From an uncultured Phascolarctobacterium sp. (GTDB lineage Bacteria > Bacillota > Negativicutes > Acidaminococcales > Acidaminococcaceae): 64,000 bases of DNA. Within the stretch, counting starts at the first letter, position 1; each line of letters starts with the position of its first letter. The stretch covers positions 1 to 64,000 of the forward strand of contig NZ_CAADXO010000019.1 of the NCBI RefSeq assembly GCF_900753045.1, given 5' to 3'. Positions 9,515 to 18,406 of the stretch are shown here, one piece after another. The position numbers and the translations under genes are program-made. A model generated the notes under the pieces. The model was not told the DNA's origin, ran no database searches, and saw only the letters and a list, made by a program, of their open reading frames with translations.

Positions 9515-9563
9515 TAAAAACGTCGTGAGCTTATGAGTTTGATCATTGCTCACGACGTTTTTT
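9515..9563. terminator. bidirectional terminator between convergent genes
   Basis: AACGTCGTGAGC (9519-9530) pairs perfectly with GCTCACGACGTT (9548-9559). There is an A run to the left and a T run to the right, so it serves the plus-strand small gene and the minus-strand dehydrogenase. Confidence 0.9.
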
Positions 9564-9606
9564 GTAATTAACGTTTTACATTCTTATAAGCATTGCAAGC
9601 TTATCT

Positions 9607-10560
9607 TTACAAGCTGCCTGCTCTGTCCAAAAAGCCACGCAGAATGTCGCAGGAGGCAGCGAACTTGGTTTGCTCCTCTTCCGTCAGTTTCAGTTCAAGA
9701 ATCTCCTCGATACCGTTCTTGCCGATGACACAGGGTACGCCGGCAGCTACGTCCTTCTGGCCATATTCGCCGCTAAGTACGGTGGAGCAGGGCCAAATCA
9801 GCTTTTCGTCATGGAAGATGGCTTTAATCAGCATGCAGGCAGCGTTGGCAATGCCAAATTCCGTGCAGCCCTTGCCGTCGACTTCAATGTCGCCGGCTCT
9901 TTTAACCTGCAGCTGCAAATCGTCCAGACTGAGGGCAGCCAGCTCCGGACGTTCGGCGCGCAGCTGGGCAAAGCTCTTGCTGCCGATGCGGATGCGAGAC
10001 CAGACAACGAAGCTAGAATTACCGTGCTCGCCCATGCAGAAGGCCTGAATGGATTTGCGGCTGTAGCCTGTTGCGGCGCTGAGTACACGCAGCAGACGGT
10101 AGCTTTCAAGGCTGGTGCCGGTGCAGAAGCAACGATTCGGCTCCCAGTTCATCTGGCGGCGGATATGCTCGCAGATAATGTCTGCCGGATTGGAAATGCT
10201 GATCATAATGCCTTTAAAGTCAACCTGCTTCAGATGACTGATAACCTCGTTGGCCATCTTGATGGAATCGTCAAACATATCCAGGCGTGTTTCGCCGGGA
10301 CGGCGGCTGCGGCCGAAGGCCATTACCAGAATATCGGCATCGTTGAGCTCGCTGTATTCACCGGCGCGGATGATGGCATCACGGCCGCAAAGTGCGCCGC
10401 TGACGCCGTCATCTAAGTCTAGCGCCTGTGCTGCAGCTTTTTCCTTAAGAATATCAATCAATACAATATCATCTGCTTCACCGGACTGGATGAGCGCTAA
10501 AGCAACGTGAGAGCCGACATGACCTGCGCCGACGATTACAACCTTACGAGTTTTTAACAT
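9607..10560 (-). CDS. L-lactate/malate dehydrogenase family 2-hydroxyacid dehydrogenase, atypical active site
   Basis: ATG at 10560 (minus strand) follows AGGGGG; an upstream start would add 13 unlikely residues. The 317-residue protein has the NAD-binding motif GAGHVG (11-16), an Asp at the end of strand 2 (LID), the substrate loop SRRPGETR (85-92), SNPAD, and the histidine motif GEHGNSSF with catalytic His179. In place of the lactate-specific Gln102 there is Arg86, as in malate dehydrogenases. The usual Asp168 partner of the histidine is Glu152, and Asp197 is Asn181. It reduces a 2-oxoacid with NADH, but pyruvate as substrate is uncertain. It ends in the shared bidirectional terminator. Confidence 0.75.
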   Translation of the reverse strand: MLKTRKVVIVGAGHVGSHVALALIQSGEADDIVLIDILKEKAAAQALDLDDGVSGALCGRDAIIRAGEYSELNDADILVMAFGRSRRPGETRLDMFDDSIKMANEVISHLKQVDFKGIMISISNPADIICEHIRRQMNWEPNRCFCTGTSLESYRLLRVLSAATGYSRKSIQAFCMGEHGNSSFVVWSRIRIGSKSFAQLRAERPELAALSLDDLQLQVKRAGDIEVDGKGCTEFGIANAACMLIKAIFHDEKLIWPCSTVLSGEYGQKDVAAGVPCVIGKNGIEEILELKLTEEEQTKFAASCDILRGFLDRAGSL

Positions 10561-10583
10561 AACAGAGACCCCCTTATGAAAAC

Positions 10584-10620
10584 AGGGAACCGTCCCCACT
10601 TGTGCTGGAGATAGTTCCCT
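10584..10620 (-). terminator. hairpin, possible terminator of the DUF1858 gene and REP-like motif
   Basis: AGGGAAC (10584-10590) pairs with GTTCCCT (10614-10620). On the minus strand it is followed by GTTTT. The inner GGGGACGGTTCCCT sequence resembles dispersed GGGGACGGTT repeats I recall from other Firmicutes genomes. Only one copy was noticed here. Confidence 0.45.
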
Positions 10621-10675
10621 AATTTTTTATGCGGTGATAAATATGCCTGTGCAGTATTTATCCCGCTTCGCTATT

Positions 10676-10885
10676 TTATTTGTTTGCTTCTGCTTCGGCA
10701 ATAACCTTATTGATATCTTCGATAAGAGCATCAACATCAATGCCGTGAGCTCCTGCGCCCTGACCGATGGTTTCGAAATGAGCAGCCATGCAGCCGATGC
10801 AGCCCAGACCATATTCAGCGAAAACCTCCATGATTTCAGGATGGTTTTGAACGGCTTCAATAATGCCGGTATCTTTAGTAACCAT
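10676..10885 (-). CDS. DUF1858-domain protein (small CxxC protein)
   Basis: ATG 10885 on the minus strand has AAGGAG 9-14 bp upstream, which favours this start over one 48 bp earlier. The 69-residue protein matches the DUF1858 pattern: an N-terminal VTKDTGIIEAV segment, a hydrophobic helix, then GLGCIGCMAAHFETIGQGA with a CxxC pair and a C-terminal helix ALIEDINKVIAE. Such domains occur alone or fused to iron-sulfur repair and hybrid-cluster proteins in anaerobes; the cysteines may bind a metal or act in redox. It is monocistronic and divergent from mraZ. Confidence 0.85.
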   Translation of the reverse strand: MVTKDTGIIEAVQNHPEIMEVFAEYGLGCIGCMAAHFETIGQGAGAHGIDVDALIEDINKVIAEAEANK

Positions 10886-10935
10886 TGTATAAGTCTCCTT
10901 TTTATAAAAATTGTACACATAATCTGTACTCATTC

Positions 10936-10964
10936 ATTATATCATTTGTGCTTCTAAAAGCCAA
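10936..10964 (-). promoter_or_regulatory. promoter of the DUF1858 gene
   Basis: On the minus strand TTGGCT (10964-10959), 17 bp and TATAAT (10941-10936) lie about 50 bp before the start. Confidence 0.6.
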
Positions 10965-11049
10965 ATTTATTACTGAAAATTTTTTGCGAAATAAGCTTGA
11001 CAGAGTTCACGTTTTTTTGATTATTTTTTCACATTAAGCTGTGAAATAC

Positions 11050-11078
11050 TTGCGTTTACGGCTGATAAACGATATAAT
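11050..11078 (+). promoter_or_regulatory. promoter of the dcw cluster (mraZ)
   Basis: TTGCGT (11050-11055), a 17-bp spacer and TATAAT (11073-11078) end 40 bp before the mraZ ATG. An upstream TTGACA at 10997 has no good -10. No clear set of repeated MraZ-binding boxes was recognised. Confidence 0.55.
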
Positions 11079-11118
11079 GGAGAAAAGTGGTGTAATGTGG
11101 GTAAAAGGGGGCGACAAA

Positions 11119-11550
11119 ATGCTTTTAGGTGAATACGAACACACTCTAGATGCAAAAGGTCGTCTTGCTATGCCTGCTAAGCTGCGTGAAAGTTTGGGCA
11201 GTAAGTTTATTATTACCAAAGGTCTGGACGGCTGTCTTTTTGTTTACGATATGGAGCAATGGCATCAGCTGGAACAGAAGCTGGCAGCCTTGCCGATGAG
11301 CCGCAAAACAGCGCGTGATTTTACCCGTTTCCTCTTTGGCGGTGCCTGCGAGGGCGAATGTGACAAGCAGGGCAGAGTACTGCTGCCGGCAAACCTGCGT
11401 CGTCACGCCGGTCTGGAAAAGGATGCCGTGATTGTCGGCGTAGGCAGCAGAGCCGAAATCTGGGACGCAGGCCGTTGGAACGAATATAACGAAGAAAATG
11501 CCGATGATGTGAGTGAGCTCGCAGAGCAGCTTGCTGACTTAGGAATATAA
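11119..11550 (+). CDS. mraZ: MraZ transcriptional regulator
   Basis: ATG 11119 follows AAAGGGGG; longer in-frame starts lack a ribosome site. The 143 residues show the two SpoVT/AbrB-like repeats: GEYEHTLDAKGRLAMPAKLRE near the N-terminus and CDKQGRVLLPANLRRHA near residue 80. MraZ is a ring-forming DNA-binding protein that usually controls the division cluster it heads. It is directly followed by rsmH (14 bp gap) as in most bacteria. Confidence 0.96.
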   Translation: MLLGEYEHTLDAKGRLAMPAKLRESLGSKFIITKGLDGCLFVYDMEQWHQLEQKLAALPMSRKTARDFTRFLFGGACEGECDKQGRVLLPANLRRHAGLEKDAVIVGVGSRAEIWDAGRWNEYNEENADDVSELAEQLADLGI

Positions 11551-11564
11551 GATTGGTGTTGGCT

Positions 11565-12497
11565 ATGGAATTTAAGCATACAAGTATTCTGCTCGCTGAG
11601 AGCGTGGACTTTCTGATAACAGATAAAAATGGTATTTACGTGGACTGCACTATGGGCGGTGCGGGGCACAGCAGTGCGTTTGCCGCACAGCTGGAGGCAG
11701 GCGGTCTTTTGATTGGCATTGATCAGGATGATGATGCTATTGCTGCCGGTTCCGAGCGCTTGCTGAACAAATTTACCTGCAAAACCGCAGTTGCCAAGTC
11801 TAATTTTGAAAATTTTTCCCAGGTATTGGATTCCATGGGAATCGATGAAATTGACGGTATCTTTTTTGACCTTGGTGTTTCGAGCTATCAGCTGGATACA
11901 CCGGAGCGTGGTTTCTCATATATGCATGACGGACCTTTGGATATGCGCATGAATAAAGAAGCAAGTCTGGATGCAGAGTACATCGTCAACCACTACAAGG
12001 AAGAAGAGCTGGCGGATATTATTCACCGTTACGGTGAGGAACGCTGGGCGAAGCGTATCGCACAGTTTATTGTGGCGGCACGCAAGGAAAAGCCGTTGAC
12101 TACTACTTTCGAGCTTGTGGATGTAATCAAGAAGGCTATTCCCAAGGGAGCAAGACTTGACGGCCCGCATCCGGCGAAGCGTACCTTTCAGGCTATCCGC
12201 ATCGAGGTAAACAACGAGCTGGGAATTTTGGCAGATACGATGGAAAGAGCCGTAAACCGCTTAAAGAGTGGCGGCCGTATCGGTGTTATTACCTTCCATT
12301 CGCTGGAGGACAGAATTATTAAACAGACCTTTGCCAAGCTTGCCAAGGGCTGTACTTGCCCGCCGCAGCTGCCGGTGTGCGTATGCGGTAAAAAGCCTTT
12401 GCTGCGCAAAACAGGCAACATTGTTCCATCTAAGGCAGAGGTAGAGGAAAATCCGCGCAGCCGCAGTGCGCGCCTGCGTTATGCAATTAAAATTTGA
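11565..12497 (+). CDS. rsmH: 16S rRNA m4C1402 methyltransferase
   Basis: ATG 11565 (MEFKHTSILL) is the typical RsmH start; a TTG 12 bp earlier is less likely. The 310-residue protein has the SAM-binding motif VDCTMGGAGHS, FFDLGVSSYQLD, the substrate region GFSYMHDGPLDMRM and the C-terminal FHSLEDRIIKQ and SRSARLRYA. It methylates N4 of C1402 in 16S rRNA in the cytoplasm. It is in its standard place between mraZ and the FtsL-like gene. Confidence 0.98.
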   Translation: MEFKHTSILLAESVDFLITDKNGIYVDCTMGGAGHSSAFAAQLEAGGLLIGIDQDDDAIAAGSERLLNKFTCKTAVAKSNFENFSQVLDSMGIDEIDGIFFDLGVSSYQLDTPERGFSYMHDGPLDMRMNKEASLDAEYIVNHYKEEELADIIHRYGEERWAKRIAQFIVAARKEKPLTTTFELVDVIKKAIPKGARLDGPHPAKRTFQAIRIEVNNELGILADTMERAVNRLKSGGRIGVITFHSLEDRIIKQTFAKLAKGCTCPPQLPVCVCGKKPLLRKTGNIVPSKAEVEENPRSRSARLRYAIKI

Positions 12498-12548
12498 CAG
12501 ATAATAGCTGAGAGATAAATTTTGATGTTTTGATGAAGGGTGATTTTG

Positions 12549-12950
12549 ATGCTTGCCAGAAAATATGATAATTATGCTTGGCAGGAGCAGCCTGCCGAGC
12601 AATATGAGGTTCAGCAGCCTGCCCGCAGAAAAGTACATAGACCTGATCCGAGAAGAGTACTGCGCAACAGAATTCTTAAAGCATTTTTACTTATTATGGC
12701 AGCTTATTTTATTGTTGTTTTACGCAGTAACGCTATGGTGCAGTACGGTAATGAGCTGGTGAGCCTGCAGCAGCAGGAGGCTCAGCTTATCAGCAAAAAC
12801 AACGAGCTGAAAATTGAGGTTGAACAGCTGAAGGGACCTGAGCGTATTATCGGTTTGGCTGAACAATATTTGGGTATGAGTGTTGCCCGCAGCAATATTT
12901 ATGTTAAGGCTGGCGGAAGCAGCAATTCTTTGGCTGTGCATAACAAATAA
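12549..12950 (+). CDS. ftsL: FtsL/DivIC-like cell division protein
   Basis: ATG 12549 has GAAGGGTG upstream; a GTG 9 bp earlier is possible. The 133-residue bitopic protein has a basic cytoplasmic N-terminus with many Arg, one membrane helix (about residues 47-65) and a periplasmic coiled coil with heptads around LVSLQQQEAQLISKNNELKIEVEQ, ending in a conserved region near ERIIGLAEQYLGM. The size, topology and place after rsmH identify FtsL, which bridges FtsQ and the septal synthase. The expected ftsI gene does not follow. Confidence 0.88.
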   Translation: MLARKYDNYAWQEQPAEQYEVQQPARRKVHRPDPRRVLRNRILKAFLLIMAAYFIVVLRSNAMVQYGNELVSLQQQEAQLISKNNELKIEVEQLKGPERIIGLAEQYLGMSVARSNIYVKAGGSSNSLAVHNK

Positions 12951-13000
12951 ACATAGCCATTCAGTTTATATTGTGATATAATTTGAATGGGTTTTTGGGA

Positions 13001-13018
13001 GGCAGCCTTTTGGCTGCC
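13001..13018 (+). terminator. short perfect hairpin between ftsL and murE
   Basis: GGCAGCC, a TTTT loop and GGCTGCC form a stable stem. Only GTTTCAATTT follows, so termination would be partial. This is the point where ftsI is usually found. A TATAAT-like -10 at 13040-13045 could restart transcription before murE, but its -35 is poor. Confidence 0.4.
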
Positions 13019-13110
13019 GTTTCAATTTAAATTCTATACTATAATTAAACTAGAAGTAATTTACGGCTTTGCTCCTTGAGGGGCAGAACGTAAAACAGGG
13101 GGGTTAATAA

Positions 13111-14598
13111 ATGGAAAAGCAATTAGCTTCACTCCTTGCCTTATTGCCGCAGGCTGAGGTAATTGGCAGTGCTGATAAAGTTATTACTGATGTAACTGCC
13201 GATTCCCGTGCGGTGGTAGCCGGCAGTCTTTTTATCTGCCTGAAGGGTGCAACTGTAGACGGACATAAATTTTTGGCAATGGCTGCCGAGAAGGGCGCTG
13301 TTGCTGCGCTGGTGGAGGACGTTCCCGCTGAAGTGCCGCAGGGTGTTACTCTTATTAAGGTTGCCGATACGCGTGAGGCTATGGAGCTGGTAACGCCGTA
13401 TTTTTATGATTATCCGGGACGCAAGCTGAGAATGATCGGTGTGACCGGTACTAACGGCAAAACCACTTCGACAAATATTATTCGCCTGATTCTGCGCAAG
13501 GCAGGCTACAAGGTTGGCCTGATTGGCACTATCAATATTATGATTAACGATGAGATTACCGAATCTCATAACACTACTCCGGACGTAGTTGATCTGCAGA
13601 AGACACTGTATGCTATGTGCTGTGCCGGCTGTGACTACTGCGTAATGGAAGTTTCCAGCCATGCTTTGGCGCTGAAGCGTGTTGCAGGCATTGAATATGA
13701 TTGCGCTGTGCTGACGAATATTACCCAGGACCATCTGGACTTCCATAAAACCATGGAAAATTATCGCGATGCCAAGAGCCTGCTCTTTGAGCATCTTACC
13801 GACGGCAGCAAGCCGAATAAAAATGCTGTATTCAATATGGATGACGCAAGCTCCGCTATTATCCGTGAGCGTACCAAGGCTAACGTGCTGACCTATGGCG
13901 AAGGCCATGATAATGATATCTATCCTTTGAGCTTTACGGTAGAGCCTAAGCATATGCAGCTGCTGCTGCATACTCCGGTGGGCGAAATGGACCTGGAGCT
14001 GAAGATTACCGGCGAGTTCAACGTGTATAATGTTATGGGTGTTATCGGTGCAATGCTGGCTGAAAAGATTGACAAGGATATCATTTGCTCTGTACTCGAC
14101 GGTTTTGACGGCGTCCCCGGGCGTTTCCAGCTCGTTGAGGCAGGACAGCCTTATACTGTTATTGTAGACTACGCACATACTCCCGACGGCCTGGAGAACG
14201 TGCTGAAGACCGCACGCTCCATTACCCGCGGTAAGCTGTGGGTTGTGTTCGGCTGCGGCGGTGACCGCGACAACAAGAAGCGTCCGCTGATGGGTGCGCT
14301 GGCGCTGGAGCTGGCTGACAATATCGTTGTTACCTCCGATAATCCGCGTACCGAGGATCCGGAACTAATTATCGACGAAATTTTTACGGCGCTGCAAAAT
14401 GTGCCCGAAGGCAAGCACGTTACCCGTCTGAGCGACAGACGTGAAGCAATCTGCTATGCTTTGGCAGAGGCTGCTGCCGATGATGTTATTCTGATTGCCG
14501 GCAAGGGCCACGAAAATTACCAGATTTTGAAGGACAGAACTATTCACTTTGATGATAAAGAAGTTGTAATGGAATACTGGAGTGATAAAAAATGCTGA
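13111..14598 (+). CDS. murE: UDP-MurNAc-tripeptide synthetase, meso-diaminopimelate adding
   Basis: ATG 13111 is preceded by AGGGGGG. The 495-residue protein has the three Mur ligase domains: an N-terminal UDP-binding domain with DSRAV, an ATPase domain with P-loop GVTGTNGKTTS near residue 112 and MEVSSHAL, and a C-terminal domain with YAHTPDGLENVL and the specificity motif DNPR. DNPR is the signature for meso-DAP rather than lysine. It adds the third stem residue in the cytoplasm. It overlaps murF by 7 bp. Confidence 0.97.
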   Translation: MEKQLASLLALLPQAEVIGSADKVITDVTADSRAVVAGSLFICLKGATVDGHKFLAMAAEKGAVAALVEDVPAEVPQGVTLIKVADTREAMELVTPYFYDYPGRKLRMIGVTGTNGKTTSTNIIRLILRKAGYKVGLIGTINIMINDEITESHNTTPDVVDLQKTLYAMCCAGCDYCVMEVSSHALALKRVAGIEYDCAVLTNITQDHLDFHKTMENYRDAKSLLFEHLTDGSKPNKNAVFNMDDASSAIIRERTKANVLTYGEGHDNDIYPLSFTVEPKHMQLLLHTPVGEMDLELKITGEFNVYNVMGVIGAMLAEKIDKDIICSVLDGFDGVPGRFQLVEAGQPYTVIVDYAHTPDGLENVLKTARSITRGKLWVVFGCGGDRDNKKRPLMGALALELADNIVVTSDNPRTEDPELIIDEIFTALQNVPEGKHVTRLSDRREAICYALAEAAADDVILIAGKGHENYQILKDRTIHFDDKEVVMEYWSDKKC

Positions 14599-15956
14599 AG
14601 GCCAGTGAAGTTTTAGCAGCCACTAAGGCTGTTTGTGCAGATTTTGAGTTTACCGGCGTAACCACCGATTCCCGTGCGGTAAAGCCGGGAGAATTATTCG
14701 TAGCGCTGAAAGGCGATAATTTTGACGGCCATGACTATTGCGCCAAGGCTGTGGAGCTGGGTGCTGCGGGCGTTGTTGTATCCCATGAGGTTAGCGGCCT
14801 GCCTGCAGGTGTTGCTGTGTTCACGGTAGAGGATACGCTGCTTGCTTATCAGCAGCTTGCGCATGCCTACCGTCTGCGTAAGCAGGGCCTGAAGGTTTTT
14901 GCTATCACAGGCTCTAACGGCAAAACCTCTACGAAGGATTTGCTGGCTGCCTGCCTGAGCTGTAAATATAATGTTGTCAAAACTCAGGGCAACTTCAATA
15001 ATGAAATCGGTCTGCCAAAAACCTTGTTGAGCATTCAGCCTGATACCGATATTGCCGTTGTGGAGATGGGCATGCGCGGTCTGGGCCAGATTGCCGAGCT
15101 GTGCAGCATTGCCGAGCCTGACAGCGGTCTGATTACCAACGTGGGCGAAACCCACATGGAGCTTTTGGGCAGCATGGAAAACATCGGCAAGGCCAAAAGC
15201 GAAATCGTGCTTAATCTGCCGGAGGATGGCTTTGCTGTGCTCAACGGCGATAACGAATACGTACTGCCGGCAGCAGGCAAGACCAAGGCGCAGGTTGTTT
15301 ACTTTGGCCTAGGCGAAAACTGCGACTTCCGCGGCAGTGATATTGTGACCTCCGGTGCAGGCACCACCTTTACATGTACCCATAAGGCTACGGGCGAAGC
15401 TGTCAAGGTAAGCCTGCAGCTGATCGGTGAGCATAATGTTTATAACACACTGAGCGCTATCGCCGGGGCCTTCTGCTACGGTGTGCCGATGGCAGCAAGC
15501 GCACAGGCACTGGCAACTGCCCGTCTGACAGGCAGCCGTCAGGAAATCGTTTATATCGGCGATATCACCTTTATCAACGATGCTTATAATGCAAGTCCTG
15601 CTTCTATGGAGGCTGCGCTGAAAACTCTGGCGGAGGCCAAGAAGGCAGCGTACGGCGAGGCCCGTACTATTGCTGTGCTGGCAGATATGCTGGAGCTGGG
15701 AGATATCAGCGAGGATGCGCATCGTCGTGTAGGCCGTTGGGCTGTAGAAAACGGTGTGGATTTTGTACTGACCTACGGTCCGCAGGCTACTTATATTGCA
15801 GATGAGGCTGCAAAGCTTGGTGGCAAGAGCAAGCATTGCGCTGACCGTCAGGAGGCAGCGGATACTTTGCGTCTGATGGCTTCCGCAGGTGATATTATCC
15901 TGCTTAAGGGCAGCCATTCCATGCAGGTTGACAAAATGCTGGAGCTGTTCAAGTAA
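14592..15956 (+). CDS. murF: UDP-MurNAc-tripeptide D-Ala-D-Ala ligase
   Basis: ATG 14592 overlaps the murE end, suggesting coupling. The 454 residues include DSRAVKPGELFVAL in the N-terminal domain, the P-loop ITGSNGKTSTKD near residue 105, and NDAYNASPASMEAAL in the C-terminal half, all typical of MurF. It completes the UDP-MurNAc-pentapeptide by adding D-Ala-D-Ala made by the Ddl encoded downstream. Confidence 0.97.
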   Translation: MLKASEVLAATKAVCADFEFTGVTTDSRAVKPGELFVALKGDNFDGHDYCAKAVELGAAGVVVSHEVSGLPAGVAVFTVEDTLLAYQQLAHAYRLRKQGLKVFAITGSNGKTSTKDLLAACLSCKYNVVKTQGNFNNEIGLPKTLLSIQPDTDIAVVEMGMRGLGQIAELCSIAEPDSGLITNVGETHMELLGSMENIGKAKSEIVLNLPEDGFAVLNGDNEYVLPAAGKTKAQVVYFGLGENCDFRGSDIVTSGAGTTFTCTHKATGEAVKVSLQLIGEHNVYNTLSAIAGAFCYGVPMAASAQALATARLTGSRQEIVYIGDITFINDAYNASPASMEAALKTLAEAKKAAYGEARTIAVLADMLELGDISEDAHRRVGRWAVENGVDFVLTYGPQATYIADEAAKLGGKSKHCADRQEAADTLRLMASAGDIILLKGSHSMQVDKMLELFK

Positions 15957-15981
15957 ACTTAAGAGAGTGAGATTTTAGTAG

Positions 15982-16944
15982 ATGTTAAAATTAATCGGAA
16001 TTCCTGTGACTGCGTTTATCGTGTGTGCTTTAATCGGCCCGGTGCTGATTCCTTATCTGCATAAGCTGAAGTTCGGCCAGTCTATCCGCGAGTGCGGACC
16101 GGCAAGCCATATGGCGAAAAGCGGCACACCGACGATGGGCGGACTTATGATGCTGGCAGCGTTGCTGGTTGCTTTGCTGTGGGGCAACTTTACTCCCCAT
16201 GTAATTATTGCTCTGGTGCTGACAGTAGGACATGCGGTCATAGGCTTTATAGATGATTACATCAAGGTTGTAATGAAGCGTAACCTAGGCCTGACTGCCA
16301 AGCAGAAATTCTTACTGCAGTTCATTCTGGCCGGTGCCTATGTATATTTCGCCGAAACGCATATCCGCAATACGGAGCTGTGGGTTCCCGGCATCAATGC
16401 TGTCATTGATTTAGGCTGGGGTTATTATGTGCTGGCCTTCTTGCTTTTGGTTGGCACAACCAATGCCGTAAATCTGACAGATGGTCTGGACGGACTGGTT
16501 TCCTTTGTCAGTCTGCCTGTTACCATGGTTTTCGCTTTTATTGCTTACATGCAGGGTATGTTGGATCTGAGCGGTTTTTCTTTGGGCCTGACCGGTGCCT
16601 GCCTTGGCTTTTTGCTGTTTAACCGTCATCCTGCCAGAGTATTTATGGGTGATACCGGTTCCTTGGCTTTGGGCGGTGCTATTGCCGCTTTAGCGCTTTT
16701 GACACGTACAGAGCTGCTGCTGGTTATTGTCGGCGGTATCTATGTAGCGGAAGCACTGTCGGTAATTATTCAGGTTACCTATTTCCGCTTCAGCGGCGGT
16801 AAGCGTATTTTCCGCATGTCTCCGCTGCATCATCATTTTGAGCTGGGCGGCTGGCCTGAGGTTAAGGTTGTGCGTGTGTTTACAGCAGTAAGCTGCGTAT
16901 TGTCTGTCATTGGCTTATGTCTGTGGCTTAATGCATTTGTATAA
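15982..16944 (+). CDS. mraY: phospho-MurNAc-pentapeptide translocase
   Basis: The 320-residue, ten-helix inner-membrane protein has the family's catalytic loops: GTPTMGG, DDYIKVVMKRNLGL, NLTDGLDGL, MGDTGSLALGG and HHHFELGGW. It transfers phospho-MurNAc-pentapeptide to undecaprenyl phosphate to make lipid I. It lies 25 bp after murF. Downstream, GGCTATA (16954-16960) and TATAGCC (16994-17000) can pair before murD. Confidence 0.98.
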   Translation: MLKLIGIPVTAFIVCALIGPVLIPYLHKLKFGQSIRECGPASHMAKSGTPTMGGLMMLAALLVALLWGNFTPHVIIALVLTVGHAVIGFIDDYIKVVMKRNLGLTAKQKFLLQFILAGAYVYFAETHIRNTELWVPGINAVIDLGWGYYVLAFLLLVGTTNAVNLTDGLDGLVSFVSLPVTMVFAFIAYMQGMLDLSGFSLGLTGACLGFLLFNRHPARVFMGDTGSLALGGAIAALALLTRTELLLVIVGGIYVAEALSVIIQVTYFRFSGGKRIFRMSPLHHHFELGGWPEVKVVRVFTAVSCVLSVIGLCLWLNAFV

Positions 16945-17032
16945 AAAATCTTCGGCTATAACCGTTTTGTCGCAAATTTTGCGGTGAAAGGGCTATAGCC
17001 TATGTATGTTTATGAATAGAGGGTGTTTCTTG

Positions 17033-18406
17033 ATGACTAAAAAGGATGCTGTAATCGTTTACGGCGCAGGCATCAGCGGCCGTGGAGCAGCGCAGGTGCT
17101 GGCAGATAAAAAGCAGCAGGTATATTTGTATAATGATATGGACTGCACTTTAGAGCCGCAGCTGCTGCAGCTTTTGCAGAGCGTTGGCGGTGGGCTGGCC
17201 ATCGGTCAGGCTGCATTTGAAGGCCTGCTTGATATTGCAGGGGTGTTGGTGCTTTCTCCGGGTATTGCCTGCGATAACGCAAATGTGCTGCTCGCAGAGC
17301 AGCGCGGACTGGAGGTCATCAGCGAGGTTGAGCTTGGCTACAGGCTGTATGGCGGTCACATTGCTGCTATCACCGGTACTAACGGCAAAACCACTACCAC
17401 TACTATCGTGGGTGAGATGCTCAAGCGTTTGCCGGTGCCTTCTGCAGTAGGCGGCAACATCGGTTTGGCACTGTCCAAGGAGGTAGAGAGCCTGCCTCAG
17501 GATGGTTGGCTTGCTGCCGAGCTTTCCAGCTTTCAGCTGGAAAAAGTCAGCAGCTTCTGCCCTGATATCGCAGTAGTGCTGAACCTGACTCCGGATCATC
17601 TGGAGCGCCATCATACGATGGAGGCCTACGGCGAGGCGAAGAAAAATATTTTCCGTCAGCAGGGTGAGGCGCAGGTTACGGTGCTTAATTACGATGATCC
17701 TATCGTGCGTACCTGGGGTGCGGAAACTAAAGGCCGCCTGTGTTACTTCAGCCGTAAGGAGAAGCTGCAGCAGGGCATCTATATGCAGGATGGTAATTTT
17801 ATCATCAGCTGGGACGGCAAGCAGGAAACTGTCTGCAATATCAGCGAGCTGCATCTGTTTGGCGGTCACAACGAAGAAAACGTGCTGGCAGCCATTGCCT
17901 GCGGCTTTTTCGCCGGTGTGAGCATCAGCGATATGGCTGATGTGCTGCGTAACTTCCGCAGCATTGAGCACCGCATTGAATACGTTGCTACGATTGACGG
18001 CGTACCGTATTACAATGATTCCAAGGCTACTAACACCGATTCTGCGATTAAAGCGTTGGAGGCCTTTAAGGACGGCCACATCATCCTGTTGGCAGGCGGT
18101 CACGATAAGCTGACGCCGCTGGAGCCGATGATGGAGCTGGTTAAGGAAAAGACCGACGCATTGATTCTGTTGGGCGCTGCCAAGGAGCGCTTTAACAAGG
18201 CAGCTGTTGCCTGCGGCGTGCAGAACATCGTGCTGGCCGACAGCTTTGAGGACGCAGTGAGCAAAGCGCATGCGTTGGCACACAAGCCACAGGTTGTATT
18301 GCTTTCGCCGGCCTGCTCATCCTTTGATATGTTTAAGAATTATCCCGAACGCGGAAATTATTTTAAAAAGCTGGTACACGAGCTGGAGGGAGGTAACGTT
18401 AAGTGA
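17033..18406 (+). CDS. murD: UDP-MurNAc-L-alanine:D-glutamate ligase
   Basis: ATG 17033 has AGAGGGTG at 17018-17025; an ATG 27 bp earlier lacks this spacing. The 457-residue protein has an N-terminal Rossmann-like start VYGAGISGRG, the P-loop ITGTNGKTTTT, ELSSFQLE, NLTPDHLERHHTM and NDSKATNTDSA, the standard MurD set. It adds D-Glu to UDP-MurNAc-L-Ala. The stop overlaps the GTG start of murG, so the usual ftsW between them is missing. Confidence 0.97.
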   Translation: MTKKDAVIVYGAGISGRGAAQVLADKKQQVYLYNDMDCTLEPQLLQLLQSVGGGLAIGQAAFEGLLDIAGVLVLSPGIACDNANVLLAEQRGLEVISEVELGYRLYGGHIAAITGTNGKTTTTTIVGEMLKRLPVPSAVGGNIGLALSKEVESLPQDGWLAAELSSFQLEKVSSFCPDIAVVLNLTPDHLERHHTMEAYGEAKKNIFRQQGEAQVTVLNYDDPIVRTWGAETKGRLCYFSRKEKLQQGIYMQDGNFIISWDGKQETVCNISELHLFGGHNEENVLAAIACGFFAGVSISDMADVLRNFRSIEHRIEYVATIDGVPYYNDSKATNTDSAIKALEAFKDGHIILLAGGHDKLTPLEPMMELVKEKTDALILLGAAKERFNKAAVACGVQNIVLADSFEDAVSKAHALAHKPQVVLLSPACSSFDMFKNYPERGNYFKKLVHELEGGNVK

